This document shows, piece by piece, positions 42,585 through 52,029 of a stretch of DNA of 64,000 bases. The position numbers were made by a program, and so were the translations under genes. The stretch comes from Paenibacillus gyeongsangnamensis (GTDB lineage Bacteria > Bacillota > Bacilli > Paenibacillales > NBRC-103111): positions 102,000 through 165,999 of the forward strand of contig NZ_JAQAGZ010000022.1 of assembly GCF_027533625.1 (NCBI RefSeq). Direction: 5' to 3'. Every line of letters begins with the position of its first letter. The first letter of the stretch is position 1. The notes under the pieces were generated by a model. It did no database searches and was not told where the DNA came from. It saw only the letters and a program-made list of their open reading frames with translations.

Positions 42585-42827
42585 ATGAGTAAGCTACACG
42601 GCAGCAATATGAATGGGTTCGCCAAACGAGAAAAGTATTATTCTGTTACTGCGTAACGATTTCAGTTTCGGACTATGTGAGACGGTTAACGAGGCGGGGG
42701 AAGGGTAGTCATGGAGAAAACGTATACGGGAAAAGCATTGGGTTGTTTAGGGACGTTCATTGATTCTGAAGGAATCGCATCGGACTGCAGCATATGTGAA
42801 TTAATACAATGTCGAGCTCGAAATTAA
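42585..42827 (+). other. Two tiny plus-strand reading frames
   Basis: 42585-42656 (23 codons, MSKLHGSNMNGFAKREKYYS) has AAAGGATG upstream; 42711-42827 (38 codons, MEKTYTGKALGCLGTFIDSE) has GGGGGAAGGG 6 nt upstream and four Cys. Either could be a small peptide gene; no family recognised. Confidence 0.3.
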
Positions 42828-42850
42828 AAAGAATAGAGGGCCGTTCCCAC

Positions 42851-43300
42851 ATGAATAATATTTTTATTGAATCACATATGGAAGAAATCATAGGCCGTAT
42901 CGACAAATTAACGCCAAATTCCAAACCGCGATGGGGGAAAATGAACATCGCTCAGATGCTTGCTCATTGTTCGGCGTTCCAAGATATCACGATGGGCGTT
43001 TCCGTTCCCGAAAGGCATTGGTTAGGAAAGCTAATTGGTCCATTGGTAAAACCGATTATTTACAACGACAAGCCAATGCAACCCAATTCACCCACAATTC
43101 CGGCGGTACGCATAACAGATGAAAAAGAATTCGAATTCGAAAGGAGCGAATTGAAACGAAAAATAAGAGCGTTTCAAGCGAACGGGCCGGAGAAGTGTAC
43201 GACTAACCCGCATCCGTTTTTTGGAAAACTTACGCCTGAGCAATGGGGAAAAGGAACTTATAAGCATTTAGACCATCACTTAAAGCAATTTGATGTATAG
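42851..43300 (+). CDS. DUF1569 family protein (DinB-like fold)
   Basis: 149 aa. IGRIDKLTPNSKPRWGKMNI then AQMLAHCSAFQDITMGVS carries the first metal-type His; NPHPFFGKLTPEQWGKGTYK then HLDHHLKQFDV the terminal His cluster, together the DinB-type triad. Function of the family is unknown; DinB-superfamily proteins include metal-dependent thiol transferases. ATG 42851 has GAGGG about 11 nt upstream. Monocistronic; the terminator at 43433 follows. Confidence 0.82.
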   Translation: MNNIFIESHMEEIIGRIDKLTPNSKPRWGKMNIAQMLAHCSAFQDITMGVSVPERHWLGKLIGPLVKPIIYNDKPMQPNSPTIPAVRITDEKEFEFERSELKRKIRAFQANGPEKCTTNPHPFFGKLTPEQWGKGTYKHLDHHLKQFDV

Positions 43301-43432
43301 TCCAGAGAGGGCCACCCCCGCCATAGAATATCTTTAATTCTTGCCGTTACAGACGGCACGGAGAAACGTATCGTGACCTAAAAATGATGATCGCTCAACT
43401 AACGGGTTATGAATGCTCAATTAGCAATAAGG

Positions 43433-43467
43433 ACGAGGCTACCGGCATGGACCGGCAGCCTCGTTTT
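43433..43467 (+). terminator. Rho-independent terminator
   Basis: ACGAGGCT-CCGG (43433 on) pairs with CCGG-AGCCTCGT and TTTT follows. Confidence 0.8.
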
Positions 43468-43880
43468 GAACAGGCAGAATAGTTGAATGCAATTGAAAGG
43501 ATCATAATCTTTGCTGTTGCATTACTCAGGAGATTGATCTTTCCTTTTTGCTTCCCGCTTTAATCTCAGAATTGGCTCCATTGGAATTAAAGATAGGTAA
43601 GATTTTGCTCCATGAAAACTTCAACCCTCATAATCATAGGTGGGCTTGGGCAAGAGGATTGTTGCATAAAGAAGCCGAGTTGGTTCCAGTGCTCGGAATG
43701 AGACCAGGCTATGGAAGCAGAAATTATAGATTTTATACCAGCATTTCGGGATAATAAACTAGGGACGTAGAGAAATATGACCGTGACCGTATATTTAGGG
43801 GGTTATGAAATTGTTTTATAACGAAGTAAAAAATGACGGCCAGTAAGATACCAATAATACTTGCACCTAATTTAATGATT
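43468..43880. other. Gap with broken frames only
   Basis: The plus frame 43548-43754 (LPALISELAPLELKIGKILL, NPHNHRWAWARGLLHKEAEL) is coding-like but starts at TTG without a site; not recognised. Confidence 0.3.
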
Positions 43881-44300
43881 GCAATAATCAAGTGGACGAA
43901 ACATAGTATGACTGCGGCGTTAAGGGCATGTGCCCAGCATCCGACAAGTGTAACACCGGGGCTCGTCTTCTCGCTTGATGCACCGAAGTTGGGAGGGGCT
44001 ATTTTTACCGGGTGGATACCGCTACAGAACAACTGAACTATGTTTTGCCGCTGCGTACGCCAAGAGGCGCGAAGGCCAGTGCAGCGATCTACAGTATCAT
44101 CGAGACGGCGAAGGAGAATGGACTGCATCCGTTTAAGTACCTCATGCATCTTTTCGAGAAATTGCCGCAGCTCGAGGATCCCCGTGATCCGAAGTCGCTG
44201 GAGCCGTTTTTGCCTTGGTCATCGTCAATTCCACTGATGTGCCGTGTCTTTACTTCGTGATAAGTCTATAATAGCCCCAGTACAATGATAGGCCTGGGGC
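43881..44300. pseudogene. IS66-family transposase fragments
   Basis: On the plus strand 44050-44240 reads TPRGAKASAAIYSIIETAKE, NGLHPFKYLMHLFEKLPQLE then DPKSLEPFLPWS, the C-terminus of IS66 TnpC. On the minus strand 43950-43995 reads FGASSEKTSPG and VGCWAHA, pieces of the TnpC N-terminal and central parts, joined to an unrelated hydrophobic stretch. So at least one IS66 element has decayed and been inverted here. A perfect stem AATAGCCCCAG/CTGGGGCTATT lies at 44270-44304. Confidence 0.7.
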
Positions 44301-44309
44301 TATTGACGT

Positions 44310-44690
44310 TTACAATTCTTCCCGGGTGAAATGCCGCTGAGGATGACGAGCCAGAACAAGCAACAATTTATACTCCGTTTGCGTCAAGCTTACCGCTTCT
44401 CCACGGAAAGAAACTACGTCATGGACGGTATCGATAACCAGCTCATGCTCATGAAACGAAATGCGGTCGGCCAACACTTGTTGATCATCCGTCCGGAGCA
44501 AATCGCCCTTATCCGCGCAATCAACTCATTGGGATTGAAGGGTTTGATCATATAGTCATCAGCGCCAATCGTCAGTCCGAGAATTTGATTTTCTTTGGCC
44601 ACTTTAGCGGTCAGCATGAGAATGGGTACGGAAGAACGTTGCCGGATGGTTCCTCGACATAGCGGGACAAAGTCCAAAAAGAGAGGTGCT
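44310..44690 (-). pseudogene. OmpR-family response regulator fragment, frameshifted
   Basis: Minus strand: receiver half SVPILMLTAKVAKENQILGL then GADDYMIKPFNPNELIARIR (with the conserved KPF lysine), a frameshift near 44515, then the start of the winged-helix effector VSFRGEAVSLTQTEYKLLLV then LARHPQRHFTREEL. The phosphoacceptor Asp region and the DNA-recognition helix are missing, so it cannot act as a regulator. No histidine kinase remnant is visible. Confidence 0.8.
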
Positions 44691-44743
44691 TTTGCTCAGA
44701 ATTATGAATTCAGTTCTTCGCAATACTCTATCTATTCGGACAT

Positions 44744-44778
44744 AAGAAAAATCCCTTCATCCCGAAGGGATTTTTCTT
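44744..44778. terminator. Perfect bidirectional stem-loop
   Basis: AAGAAAAATCCCTTC (44744-44758) pairs with GAAGGGATTTTTCTT (44764-44778). A strong terminator left between two gene fragments. Confidence 0.8.
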
Positions 44779-44860
44779 GTGCTAACTTTTTCCATAAGGG
44801 CAAATTTAGGGTAGTACAGCATACATGTTTATATTTTCGTTAAAATGTTGGCGGGACCCC

Positions 44861-45405
44861 TTAATTGTTATACATGCCGCCGGTGTTCTGACTCCATACC
44901 CGGCGGTTGGCCATTTCGGAAATATTATCCACTCTTACTTGCTCCGGCCAGGAAATCTTCTGATAGTTCCCAACAATATAGGTCATATTGTAAGGTCCTT
45001 GCGCCGGTGTAGTCGTAAAGGTGGGCGCCACCATCTTGAAGTAATTTTCCACCGCGGCGGGTAACGCCTTTTCGCTGTCTGTTAAAATGAGCGGCGAATG
45101 GAATCCCATATGGGACAGCGGAGCGGAAGCAACCGCACCCTGCCAATCGTTGATATTCACCAGCGTAAAGCCGTGTCCCGGCCCCGTAATATCAAAGCCT
45201 ACCATGCCCATTGGATCCCACATTTTCGCAAAAGCGATACTGGCGCTGATTGGGTCGTTCTTAGCCGGCGTATTGAATGCGACCTGATCGTCGTTCGTAA
45301 TCCGGGTTACCATGCCATACTTGCTCAGTTCCTGGACGACAGCCGGAGATACTTGGTCCGGTCCTCCCCAAACATAGATTTGGGCATGTCCCATGCGGCG
45401 TTTCA
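44861..45405 (-). pseudogene. Cell-wall-binding repeat 2-type lipoprotein, 5'-truncated
   Basis: The C-terminal half of a CWB2-like protein: AQIYVWGGPDQVSPAVVQEL then SKYGMVTRI, ASIAFAKMWDPMGMVGFDIT, SAPLSHMGFHSPLILTDSEK and EGPYN-like QGPYNMTYIVGNYQK. Full members begin with a lipoprotein signal and two more such units; all of that is missing. The upstream boundary, near 45400, is a junction with the oppositely oriented cytochrome gene. Confidence 0.75.
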
Positions 45406-47180
45406 GCGCTGCAAAGGAAGCGGAGCAGTTAATGAAAACCGAAGAGGGACGAGCCATATTATCCTCGCAAAACGGTGCCATTAAAGTTGATGATGCTTTG
45501 CTGCAATTGGGAAAAAAAGCTTTTTACGATGAAACGTTCGGTAATGAAGTGTTCATTACGGACATTGTGGGCGCTTTTGACGGGCCAATTACATTAGCCA
45601 ATGTGAAAAAAGCGATTGAAGAGCTGAAAGGAGAAGGCACCGATAATTTGCTTGTCGAATTGGACAAGACTGTAACAATAGGCGGCCATACGTTTAAAAA
45701 GGGATCGAAGGTTGAAACAGGACTGGACGTTGCTAAAGACACGAATGAAGTTATGGGCATGCCGATCAAATATTCCAGTGGGAAAGTCAGAGCCGGGATT
45801 ACGTGCCTCGCTTGTCATGCAACGGTGGACAGAACAACGAAAAAGATCATTGAAGGGGCTCCCAATTCGAACCTCAATGCCGGTCTGTTCATTGCGTTTG
45901 CATCTAACTCGGCAGCGTACTTCACGCATACAGATATTATGTCGCTTCAGAAATATATTAAGGATTTGGGCCGGACTGTGGAGACGACGGATGGAAAGAA
46001 GGAGCCATTACCCGATATTCAAGCGCTGGAAGAAGCCGTTGATAGGAATGCGTTACTGTGGCCCAGAGGCAATTTCGATTCGACGATCGATATGGCGAGT
46101 AATCCTTCGCAAATCCCGCCTTCCTTCACCCAAGGGAATTTTCCTTATGGCTGGAGTGGACATGCAATGGCCGGGCCTTTCAAGGGGCTGAGTACCTTTA
46201 ACAATAACGTGCATGCACAAAATTCGGACTCACTTACCCAATCGGAAGTAAGCCGCGAGCTGTTCGGAATCGACAAGGAAGTGTATATCGGAACCATTTT
46301 GCAAAACGCGGCCGACCCGAAATTCCGGTACACCCCCGATAAAGGCAAGAAGCCGTCGGCGTTTTTTGCCGCCGTTGATCCTACTCCGGGTACCCCGGGA
46401 GTAAATCAAGTGATATTGCCTTCGTCGTTCCCGAAAGCTACATTAGTGGCTCCGGACGGATTGATCGTCAGCTCTCCCGGATCCAAAGTAAATGAGCAGA
46501 ATAACGCGATGTCTGCATGGCAAAATACCCTTATTCCGCCCAATCCGCCGATTGCATCGGATGCTGCCGTGATCAAGACGGGAAGAGAGGTATTCAGAAA
46601 GGCTCAGTGTATCGCTTGTCACTCGGGAGATTACTTGACCAATAACCTGATTGTTTCTTCCGGCAGGATCAAGACAGATCCGTCACGGGCTCTAGCATTG
46701 AAGAAAACCGAGAAAATATGGGGAGAAGCAACGATTTATTCTCCGGATACGCCTGTACCCGTTCTCAGAGGAGCGAAAATTTTAAAAGTTCCTACGGAAC
46801 ATTTGGATCCTGAACAAATCAAGCTGGGATTTGCTCATGGAGATTCCAAAGGCGGATATAAAACTCCCGCCTTGAACGGACTTTACTGGACGGCCCCTTA
46901 CCTTCACGATGGTGGGGTGGCTATCGGTCCGGACGAGAAAAAACAACTGGGCACAGCGGGAACCCTTATGAAAGGCATTCAACCTGATCCATACAATAGC
47001 TTAAAGGGATTGGTGGATAAGAACTTAAGGGAGAAAAACGTTACCGCGAACCGTTCGGCCGGACTCGAGCAGGTGCATGTGCAAGGAATCGGACATGAAT
47101 ATTGGGTCGACTCTTCTACAGGCTTTACGAAGCAGCAACAGGATGCTCTCATCAAGTATCTGCTTTCGATAAACCATTAA
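45393..47180 (+). CDS. Di-heme c-type cytochrome, 5'-truncated
   Basis: 595 aa. Two heme sites: ITCLACHATVDR near residue 148 and AQCIACHSGDYL near 410. Blocks YSSGKVRAGITCLACH, PQNDP-like DPKFRYTPDKGKK, AFFAAVDPTPGTPG and FAHGDSKGGYKTPALNGLYW then TAPYLHDGG resemble peroxidase- or MauG-type and other large bacterial di-heme cytochromes. Such proteins act outside the membrane, yet the frame begins MRRFSAAKEAEQLMKTEEGR with no signal peptide or ribosome binding site; the export signal was lost at the rearrangement near 45400. It is probably not functional as encoded. Confidence 0.75.
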   Translation: MRRFSAAKEAEQLMKTEEGRAILSSQNGAIKVDDALLQLGKKAFYDETFGNEVFITDIVGAFDGPITLANVKKAIEELKGEGTDNLLVELDKTVTIGGHTFKKGSKVETGLDVAKDTNEVMGMPIKYSSGKVRAGITCLACHATVDRTTKKIIEGAPNSNLNAGLFIAFASNSAAYFTHTDIMSLQKYIKDLGRTVETTDGKKEPLPDIQALEEAVDRNALLWPRGNFDSTIDMASNPSQIPPSFTQGNFPYGWSGHAMAGPFKGLSTFNNNVHAQNSDSLTQSEVSRELFGIDKEVYIGTILQNAADPKFRYTPDKGKKPSAFFAAVDPTPGTPGVNQVILPSSFPKATLVAPDGLIVSSPGSKVNEQNNAMSAWQNTLIPPNPPIASDAAVIKTGREVFRKAQCIACHSGDYLTNNLIVSSGRIKTDPSRALALKKTEKIWGEATIYSPDTPVPVLRGAKILKVPTEHLDPEQIKLGFAHGDSKGGYKTPALNGLYWTAPYLHDGGVAIGPDEKKQLGTAGTLMKGIQPDPYNSLKGLVDKNLREKNVTANRSAGLEQVHVQGIGHEYWVDSSTGFTKQQQDALIKYLLSINH

Positions 47181-47605
47181 CGACTGACAACGGCCAGACC
47201 GTCTTTCCAGCAGCGAATGTCGTCTAAAACAAGCCAAAACTTCTGCAAAAATTGGACAGTGTGAGCAGCGGCTAAATGTAATTGTTACTGTGGTAATTGA
47301 CATAGACGCTTTTCGGAAGTCCGGCTCCGGTGGGGTATGTGAACCGCCAATCGCTCGCGGGCAACCGCTCAAGCAAACGTCGCATATTACCCCGTTCTAT
47401 ATTCTTAGTTGTTTTTTTTGATTAGCAGGTCGAGCACCCATGCAGTTTGCGATTGTGACGTTTCTGCGTGTCTGAAGAGTACAAGAGGTAGACTTTAACG
47501 ACCAGGCTACCAAGCATCAACGATAGCCTGTTCTTCTAAAGGGTATAAAAACGGACTAACGGATACAAGTTATACAAGAACGTTATATAATTATTACGAA
47601 AGAGA
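47181..47605. other. Gap with no supported gene
   Basis: No frame with coding character; no recognised repeat. Only scattered stops in all frames. Confidence 0.4.
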
Positions 47606-48377
47606 GTGATAATATGGAATCTGGCCGTACCACACTATGCGATATTGCTGGCTATAGGAACAGGTGTGCTGCTGGTCGGATTAGGATCTGATTGGCAAGG
47701 AATAGCGCTTTCGGCGGCAGGAGTGATCATCATGATTCAGCCCTTGCGAAAGCTGCTGCCGGAGGGCACTTTTACCGCAAAGAAAGGTTTGCCTGCGACA
47801 ATTGTTTCAAGAGGTTTATTTGTCGCCTGTTACTTTGCCACAGAGAGTTACGTTGTCCTGGTACTGACAGAAGTAAAAAAACTGCCTGCAGATCTTGCGG
47901 GATTGATTGTAGCCGCAGGCACATTAAGTTGGTCTTCAGCAGTTTGGCTCCAGGCAAAGCTTGATGGAAAGGACCATGGGATGGGCAGAAAAAGGCGGGT
48001 AATGGCCGGTATTGGTTTTATGTTTATCGGGGTTGCTGCGGTTATGCTGGCTGACGGCCTGCCCATGGGGGGAATCGTATTCGCGGTTATTTCACAAATA
48101 TTGACCGGATTTGGCATCGGCTTGGCGCATCCAACCACAGGAGCAATTACATTGCAGCATGCGAAGGCCGGCGAAGAAGGGGAGATTTCCGCCAGCATAC
48201 AGTTTACCGACGCATTTAGTCCAGGCTTAAGCATAGGAATCGGCGGTGCTTTCATTGCCGTTTAGCGAGACGCAGCAATGGGGGTTATTGACGGGGATCC
48301 TGTTGGCAATATCTCTTCAACTGTTTATCGTCATTCTAAGCTTTGCGATCTCTCTTCGAATTCAACAGGCAAGTTGA
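47606..48377 (+). pseudogene. MFS transporter, 5'-truncated and frameshifted
   Basis: C-terminal half of a 12-14 TM transporter: TVSRGLF-like ATIVSRGLFVACYFATESYV, VAAGTLSWSSAVWLQAKLDG and ISQILTGFGIGLAHPTTGAI. The first frame stops at 48265; a second continues QQWGLLTGILLAISLQLFIV then ILSFAISLRIQ to 48377. No N-terminal half is present. Pseudogene at the left edge of the catabolic island. Confidence 0.75.
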
Positions 48378-48403
48378 TCGGAGATGCGGACTTGGTATCT
48401 AAT

Positions 48404-48545
48404 GACACAAATGTTCCTACATTAAAGGGAAGGAAAAAGCTTGAGAAATCAGGCTTTTATTTTTTTATGTAGGAACTTTTGTGTCGCGGTAAAACGCACA
48501 AAAGTTCCTACATTGTCGTTGAACGACACAAATGTTCCTACATTG
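48404..48545. repeat. IS21-like end repeats, left flank of the catabolic island
   Basis: Four units: GACACAAATGTTCCTACATT (48404), its inverted form ATGTAGGAACTTTTGTGTCG (48467), GCACAAAAGTTCCTACATTG (48496) and GACACAAATGTTCCTACATT again (48525). The arrangement of several 20-bp repeats, some inverted, is like the ends of IS21-type elements. The same unit, inverted, is at 60637-60680. Confidence 0.72.
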
Positions 48546-48828
48546 TAGCGTAGATTCTAGGGGGGAATACGGTTGAAACCAAAGATGCTCCAGCGGCGAA
48601 GCGATTTTTTATGAAAATGATAACTTCACCGCACATCCGTCAACACGTGTGATTACTGTTGATAAAAACCCACCTTATCTGCCCAAAACCAGGAGAAGTA
48701 ATTGTCCGGACTAATAAATGCGTTTAATTTCATGTTATGTATAATGACACATATAGACGATTGATGTAAGGCGGTTTTCCACTATTACAAATAAAACAAC
48801 GAATTCTCGACATTTTATGTTATTTATA
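48546..48828. other. AT-rich leader region of the island
   Basis: No gene. Runs of A/T and a weak frame after 48570 (KPKMLQRRSDFL). Leads into the regulator promoter. Confidence 0.4.
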
Positions 48829-48867
48829 TTGACAATGTTCAGCATTGAAGATATCATTGTATACAAT
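48829..48867 (+). promoter_or_regulatory. Promoter and FadR/GntR-type operator of the island regulator
   Basis: TTGACA (48829-48834), 17-bp spacer, TATCAT (48852-48857), overlapped by ATTGTATACAAT (48856-48867), a perfect palindrome of the T-N-G-T...A-C-N-A type bound by FadR-subfamily regulators. A second TTGACA at 48944 has no clear -10. Confidence 0.62.
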
Positions 48868-49006
48868 CACTCTCATCGGTGGATTGAAAATGCGAAAATG
48901 CTATCACATCAAAATTGGTCAGGCAACTTTGCAATTTTACATATTGACAATATAAATATTTTGTGAGATTTTGTTAATAAAATAGTTAGTTGATGGGGTG
49001 GTACCT

Positions 49007-49711
49007 GTGGTTTTTCAAAATATAAAAAAACCGGATAAATTATATGTGCGTATTGCTGAACAAATAAATAGTTTCATTGTTGACGGTACTTTCAAGTCGG
49101 GAGATAAACTGCCGCCAGAGCGAGAAATTGCTGAGCGATTCGGCGTGAGCAGGCCTTCCGTTAGGGAAGCCCTAGCGGTACTTGAAATCATGGGTGTTAT
49201 CGATATCCGGGTAGGTGATGGCACTTACATCAAGAAGAAAACAAGCAATTTCAACCTGGAGGTGGATTCTCTAAAAGATTCGTCGACTTTTGAATTGATC
49301 GAAGCGAGACAACTGATCGAATCTCTGATCATAGAATTGGCCATAGACCGTGCGACTGAGGAACAAATTGCTATTCTTCAGGAGACGGCAATCATCATGA
49401 GAAATTGCATAGATACCAATATGAATGAGTTCTACGAACAGGGTGTACGTTTTCATAAGGAACTGGCTATAGCGACTAATAACGAAGTTTTTGCAAAAAT
49501 TTCCGAAAATTTGGTTCATCCCGTAGCGAACCCTCTGTACTGGCTTTTGCATCAAAAGGCACTCAATTCTAAGGATGCCCGCATGCATCAAATCCTTGAA
49601 CATGAGGAAATTATCGAAGCGATTAAAACGAAAGATAAAGACCGCGCCAAAAAGGCCTTAGAACACCATTTATGCCATATCGAAGAACTATTGTTATTTG
49701 AAAAGGATTAA
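49007..49711 (+). CDS. GntR-family regulator, FadR subfamily (FCD domain)
   Basis: About 234 aa. N-terminal winged helix: LYVRIAEQINSFIVDGTFKS, LPPEREIAERFGVSRPSVRE and ALAVLEIMGVIDIRVGDGTY. The C-terminal all-helical FCD domain carries the metal/ligand residues (ELIEARQLIESLIIELAIDR, RFHKELAIATNN, HEEIIEAIKTKDKDRAKKAL). GTG 49007 has GGGGTGG 5 nt upstream; GTG 48998 is the alternative. It is the first gene of the island and its effector is probably a substrate or intermediate of the pathway. The operator at 48856 suggests autoregulation. Confidence 0.92.
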   Translation: MVFQNIKKPDKLYVRIAEQINSFIVDGTFKSGDKLPPEREIAERFGVSRPSVREALAVLEIMGVIDIRVGDGTYIKKKTSNFNLEVDSLKDSSTFELIEARQLIESLIIELAIDRATEEQIAILQETAIIMRNCIDTNMNEFYEQGVRFHKELAIATNNEVFAKISENLVHPVANPLYWLLHQKALNSKDARMHQILEHEEIIEAIKTKDKDRAKKALEHHLCHIEELLLFEKD

Positions 49712-49901
49712 TTTCAGCAATATCGGACTTGTTTGTTAATATCTCTTGGTGTAGCAATATTTATAAGCTCATAGGGTCTGATACATATTAAGGAGGTGAT
49801 GCGGTCATACAACGATAGCTTATGAGAGTCGGGTATCCTATAATCTTGTACGAAAAAAGCAAAGTCTACTAACTAAACGGATAGGGAGGGGAATTGGATC
49901 A

Positions 49902-50828
49902 ATGCGCGATTTAGTCGGATACGGAATGAAAGCGCCTACAGTCGCCTGGCCCAACGGAGCAACATTGGCTGTATCCATTGTCGTCAACTACGAGGAAGGA
50001 TCGGAGCGATCTTTCGCCATGGGTGATCCGGACCAGGAGCCGCTCACGGAGTGGGGAAACTACCCGTTGTCGAGCGATATCCGCAATCTGGCCATGGAGT
50101 CAATGAATGAATATGGCTCACGAGCAGGAATATGGAGGGTCCTTCGAATTCTTGACCAATTCAAGCTGAAGTCAACCTTCTTTGCTTGTGCGGTTGCTTT
50201 TGAACAAAATCCGGAAGTTGTAAAAGCGGTTGTAGATGGAGGTCACGAGGTATGCAGCCACGGTTACCGCTGGGAGGAAGTATTCAGGCTCAGTAAAGAA
50301 GAGGAACGCGAACACATGAAACTTGCGATCGAATCGTTTACCCGCACTGTCGGTAAACGCCCGGTCGGCTGGTATTGCCGGTACGGCCCAAGTGTAAATA
50401 CGAGGGAGTTGGTCGTAGATGAAGGAGGATTCATTTACGATTCCGACGCATATAACGATGATGTTCCGTATTACAAGAACGTCAATGGGAAAAAACATTT
50501 GATCGTTCCGTACGCGCCCGATGCCAATGACTTCAGTTATTGGAATGCACCCGGCTTCGTAACAGCCGGAGACTTTTCCACTTATTTAAAAGATACCTTT
50601 GACATGTTGTATGAGGAGTCGAAAACCCATCCAAAAATGATGTCGATTGGTTTGCATCCGAGAATTATCGGCAGGCCTGGCAGAGCTCGGGCTCTTCAAC
50701 AATTTTTTGAATATGCCACACAGCACCACGATGTTTGGTTTGCCACGCGCGAGGAAATTGCCCGTTGGTGGATAGCGAATACAAATACTGACAAACTAAA
50801 TCAGGAGGGACTCGAAGATGCAACGTAA
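49902..50828 (+). CDS. PuuE-type polysaccharide-deacetylase-fold amidohydrolase (allantoinase-like)
   Basis: 308 aa, the usual length of PuuE proteins. VNYEEGSERSFAMGD is the family loop near residue 28, AGIWRVLRILDQFKLKSTFF the core, GGHEVCSHGYRWEEV the metal-type His motif near 112, GWYCRYGPSVNTRELVVDEG and MMSIGLHPRIIGRPGRARAL later blocks. PuuE enzymes open cyclic ureides such as allantoin without metal-dependent amidohydrolase chemistry; here TGRxSPN is CRYGPSVN and GW(E/R)WIDY is GYRWEEV, so the substrate may differ. GGGAGGGG precedes ATG 49902. It overlaps the binding-protein gene by 11 nt, the first step of the operon. Confidence 0.82.
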   Translation: MRDLVGYGMKAPTVAWPNGATLAVSIVVNYEEGSERSFAMGDPDQEPLTEWGNYPLSSDIRNLAMESMNEYGSRAGIWRVLRILDQFKLKSTFFACAVAFEQNPEVVKAVVDGGHEVCSHGYRWEEVFRLSKEEEREHMKLAIESFTRTVGKRPVGWYCRYGPSVNTRELVVDEGGFIYDSDAYNDDVPYYKNVNGKKHLIVPYAPDANDFSYWNAPGFVTAGDFSTYLKDTFDMLYEESKTHPKMMSIGLHPRIIGRPGRARALQQFFEYATQHHDVWFATREEIARWWIANTNTDKLNQEGLEDAT

Positions 50829-52008
50829 AATTTTTGTTATTTTTCCTATGATTCTTAGCTTGTTGTTTGTTGCCGCTTGCGGCAATTCCTCAAGCACTGC
50901 ACCTTCAAGTCCTGCCGCTTCGACTACCGGCAATGCAACTTCAAGTACCCCTGCTTCCAGCAGCGCGAATTCCGGTGCATCAGGCGATATTGCATATGCA
51001 AAGCAACAAATTGATCAATACAAGTCAATCCCTAAGTTCGTAGCAGCAGGACCTGCATTCGATGCCCAAAAAGCAATGGCTGGCAAAAAAATCTTGAGTA
51101 TCCCAGTTTCAAGCGCAAATCCGTTCACCAAAAACATTGAGATCGCGATGGGCAATGCTGCCAAAGAAGTTGGTTTCAGCTTTACGGAATGGACCAACCA
51201 AGGTCAACCGTCCGAGTGGGTTCAAGGTATGAATAACGGTGTGAACCAAAAGTTTGATCTCATTGACCTTCTCGCCGGAACGAATCCGGCAGTGTTAAAA
51301 CCTCAGGTTCAAGCCGCGACAGGCGCAGGAATCAAAGTCGTTTCTTCGCATTTGGGCGGCTTCGAGCAACCGGTTGCTGACGTTACAGAGAACCTTGGAA
51401 TCGACTATAACAAAGCCGGCAGATTGCTTGCGGATTGGGCTTGTATGAAGACAGAAGGCAAGCCTAATGTGTTACTGCTTACTTCGGATGAAGTTGTATC
51501 TGCAGCCTCCATTGTAAATGGTGTCAACGACGAGTTTAAGAAAGTGTGCCCATCAGCCAAGATCTCTACGATCAATGTACCTATTCCGGATTGGTCTACG
51601 AAAATTCAGTCCAATGTGCAGGCAGCTATCGTGAAAGACCCAGGATTGAATTACGTTATTCCGATTTATGACAGCATGTCCCAATTCGTTGTTCCTGCTA
51701 TTACGATTGCTGGAGCGGGAGACAAGGTCAAAATCGCTACGTTTAACGGTACTCCTTTTGTTCTTGATTTAATTGCGCAAGGAAAAGTAGAAATGGATAT
51801 CGGTGAAAACCTGGATTGGATCGGAAAAGCGATTCTGGATGCTGAGATGCGTCTGCTGGCAGGTCTTCCATTCCCTAAGGATCCTAAAATTCCATTTTAC
51901 ATTTGGGATAAAAGCAACGTTCAACAAGCAGGATCCCCGGCTAAGATTTCAACAGGCTATGGAGACGAGTATATTAAAGGATACAAGGATCTGTGGCAGC
52001 TTAAGTAG
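50818..52008 (+). CDS. ABC transporter substrate-binding lipoprotein, RbsB/periplasmic sugar type
   Basis: 396 aa. Lipoprotein signal with lipobox FVAAC (Cys21), a Ser/Thr/Ala linker of about 40 residues and a type-I binding-protein domain (KKILSIPVSSANPFTKNIEI, NNGVNQKFDLIDLLAGTNPA, DYNKAGRLLADWACMKTEGK). This class binds pentoses, autoinducer-2, or nucleoside- and ureide-like rings, so a cyclic ligand is plausible. Overlaps the upstream gene by 11 nt and is followed by the ATPase and permease. Binds outside the membrane and delivers ligand to the permease. Confidence 0.9.
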   Translation: MQRKIFVIFPMILSLLFVAACGNSSSTAPSSPAASTTGNATSSTPASSSANSGASGDIAYAKQQIDQYKSIPKFVAAGPAFDAQKAMAGKKILSIPVSSANPFTKNIEIAMGNAAKEVGFSFTEWTNQGQPSEWVQGMNNGVNQKFDLIDLLAGTNPAVLKPQVQAATGAGIKVVSSHLGGFEQPVADVTENLGIDYNKAGRLLADWACMKTEGKPNVLLLTSDEVVSAASIVNGVNDEFKKVCPSAKISTINVPIPDWSTKIQSNVQAAIVKDPGLNYVIPIYDSMSQFVVPAITIAGAGDKVKIATFNGTPFVLDLIAQGKVEMDIGENLDWIGKAILDAEMRLLAGLPFPKDPKIPFYIWDKSNVQQAGSPAKISTGYGDEYIKGYKDLWQLK

Positions 52009-52029
52009 TTCTTGTATGGAGGTGGTTCC

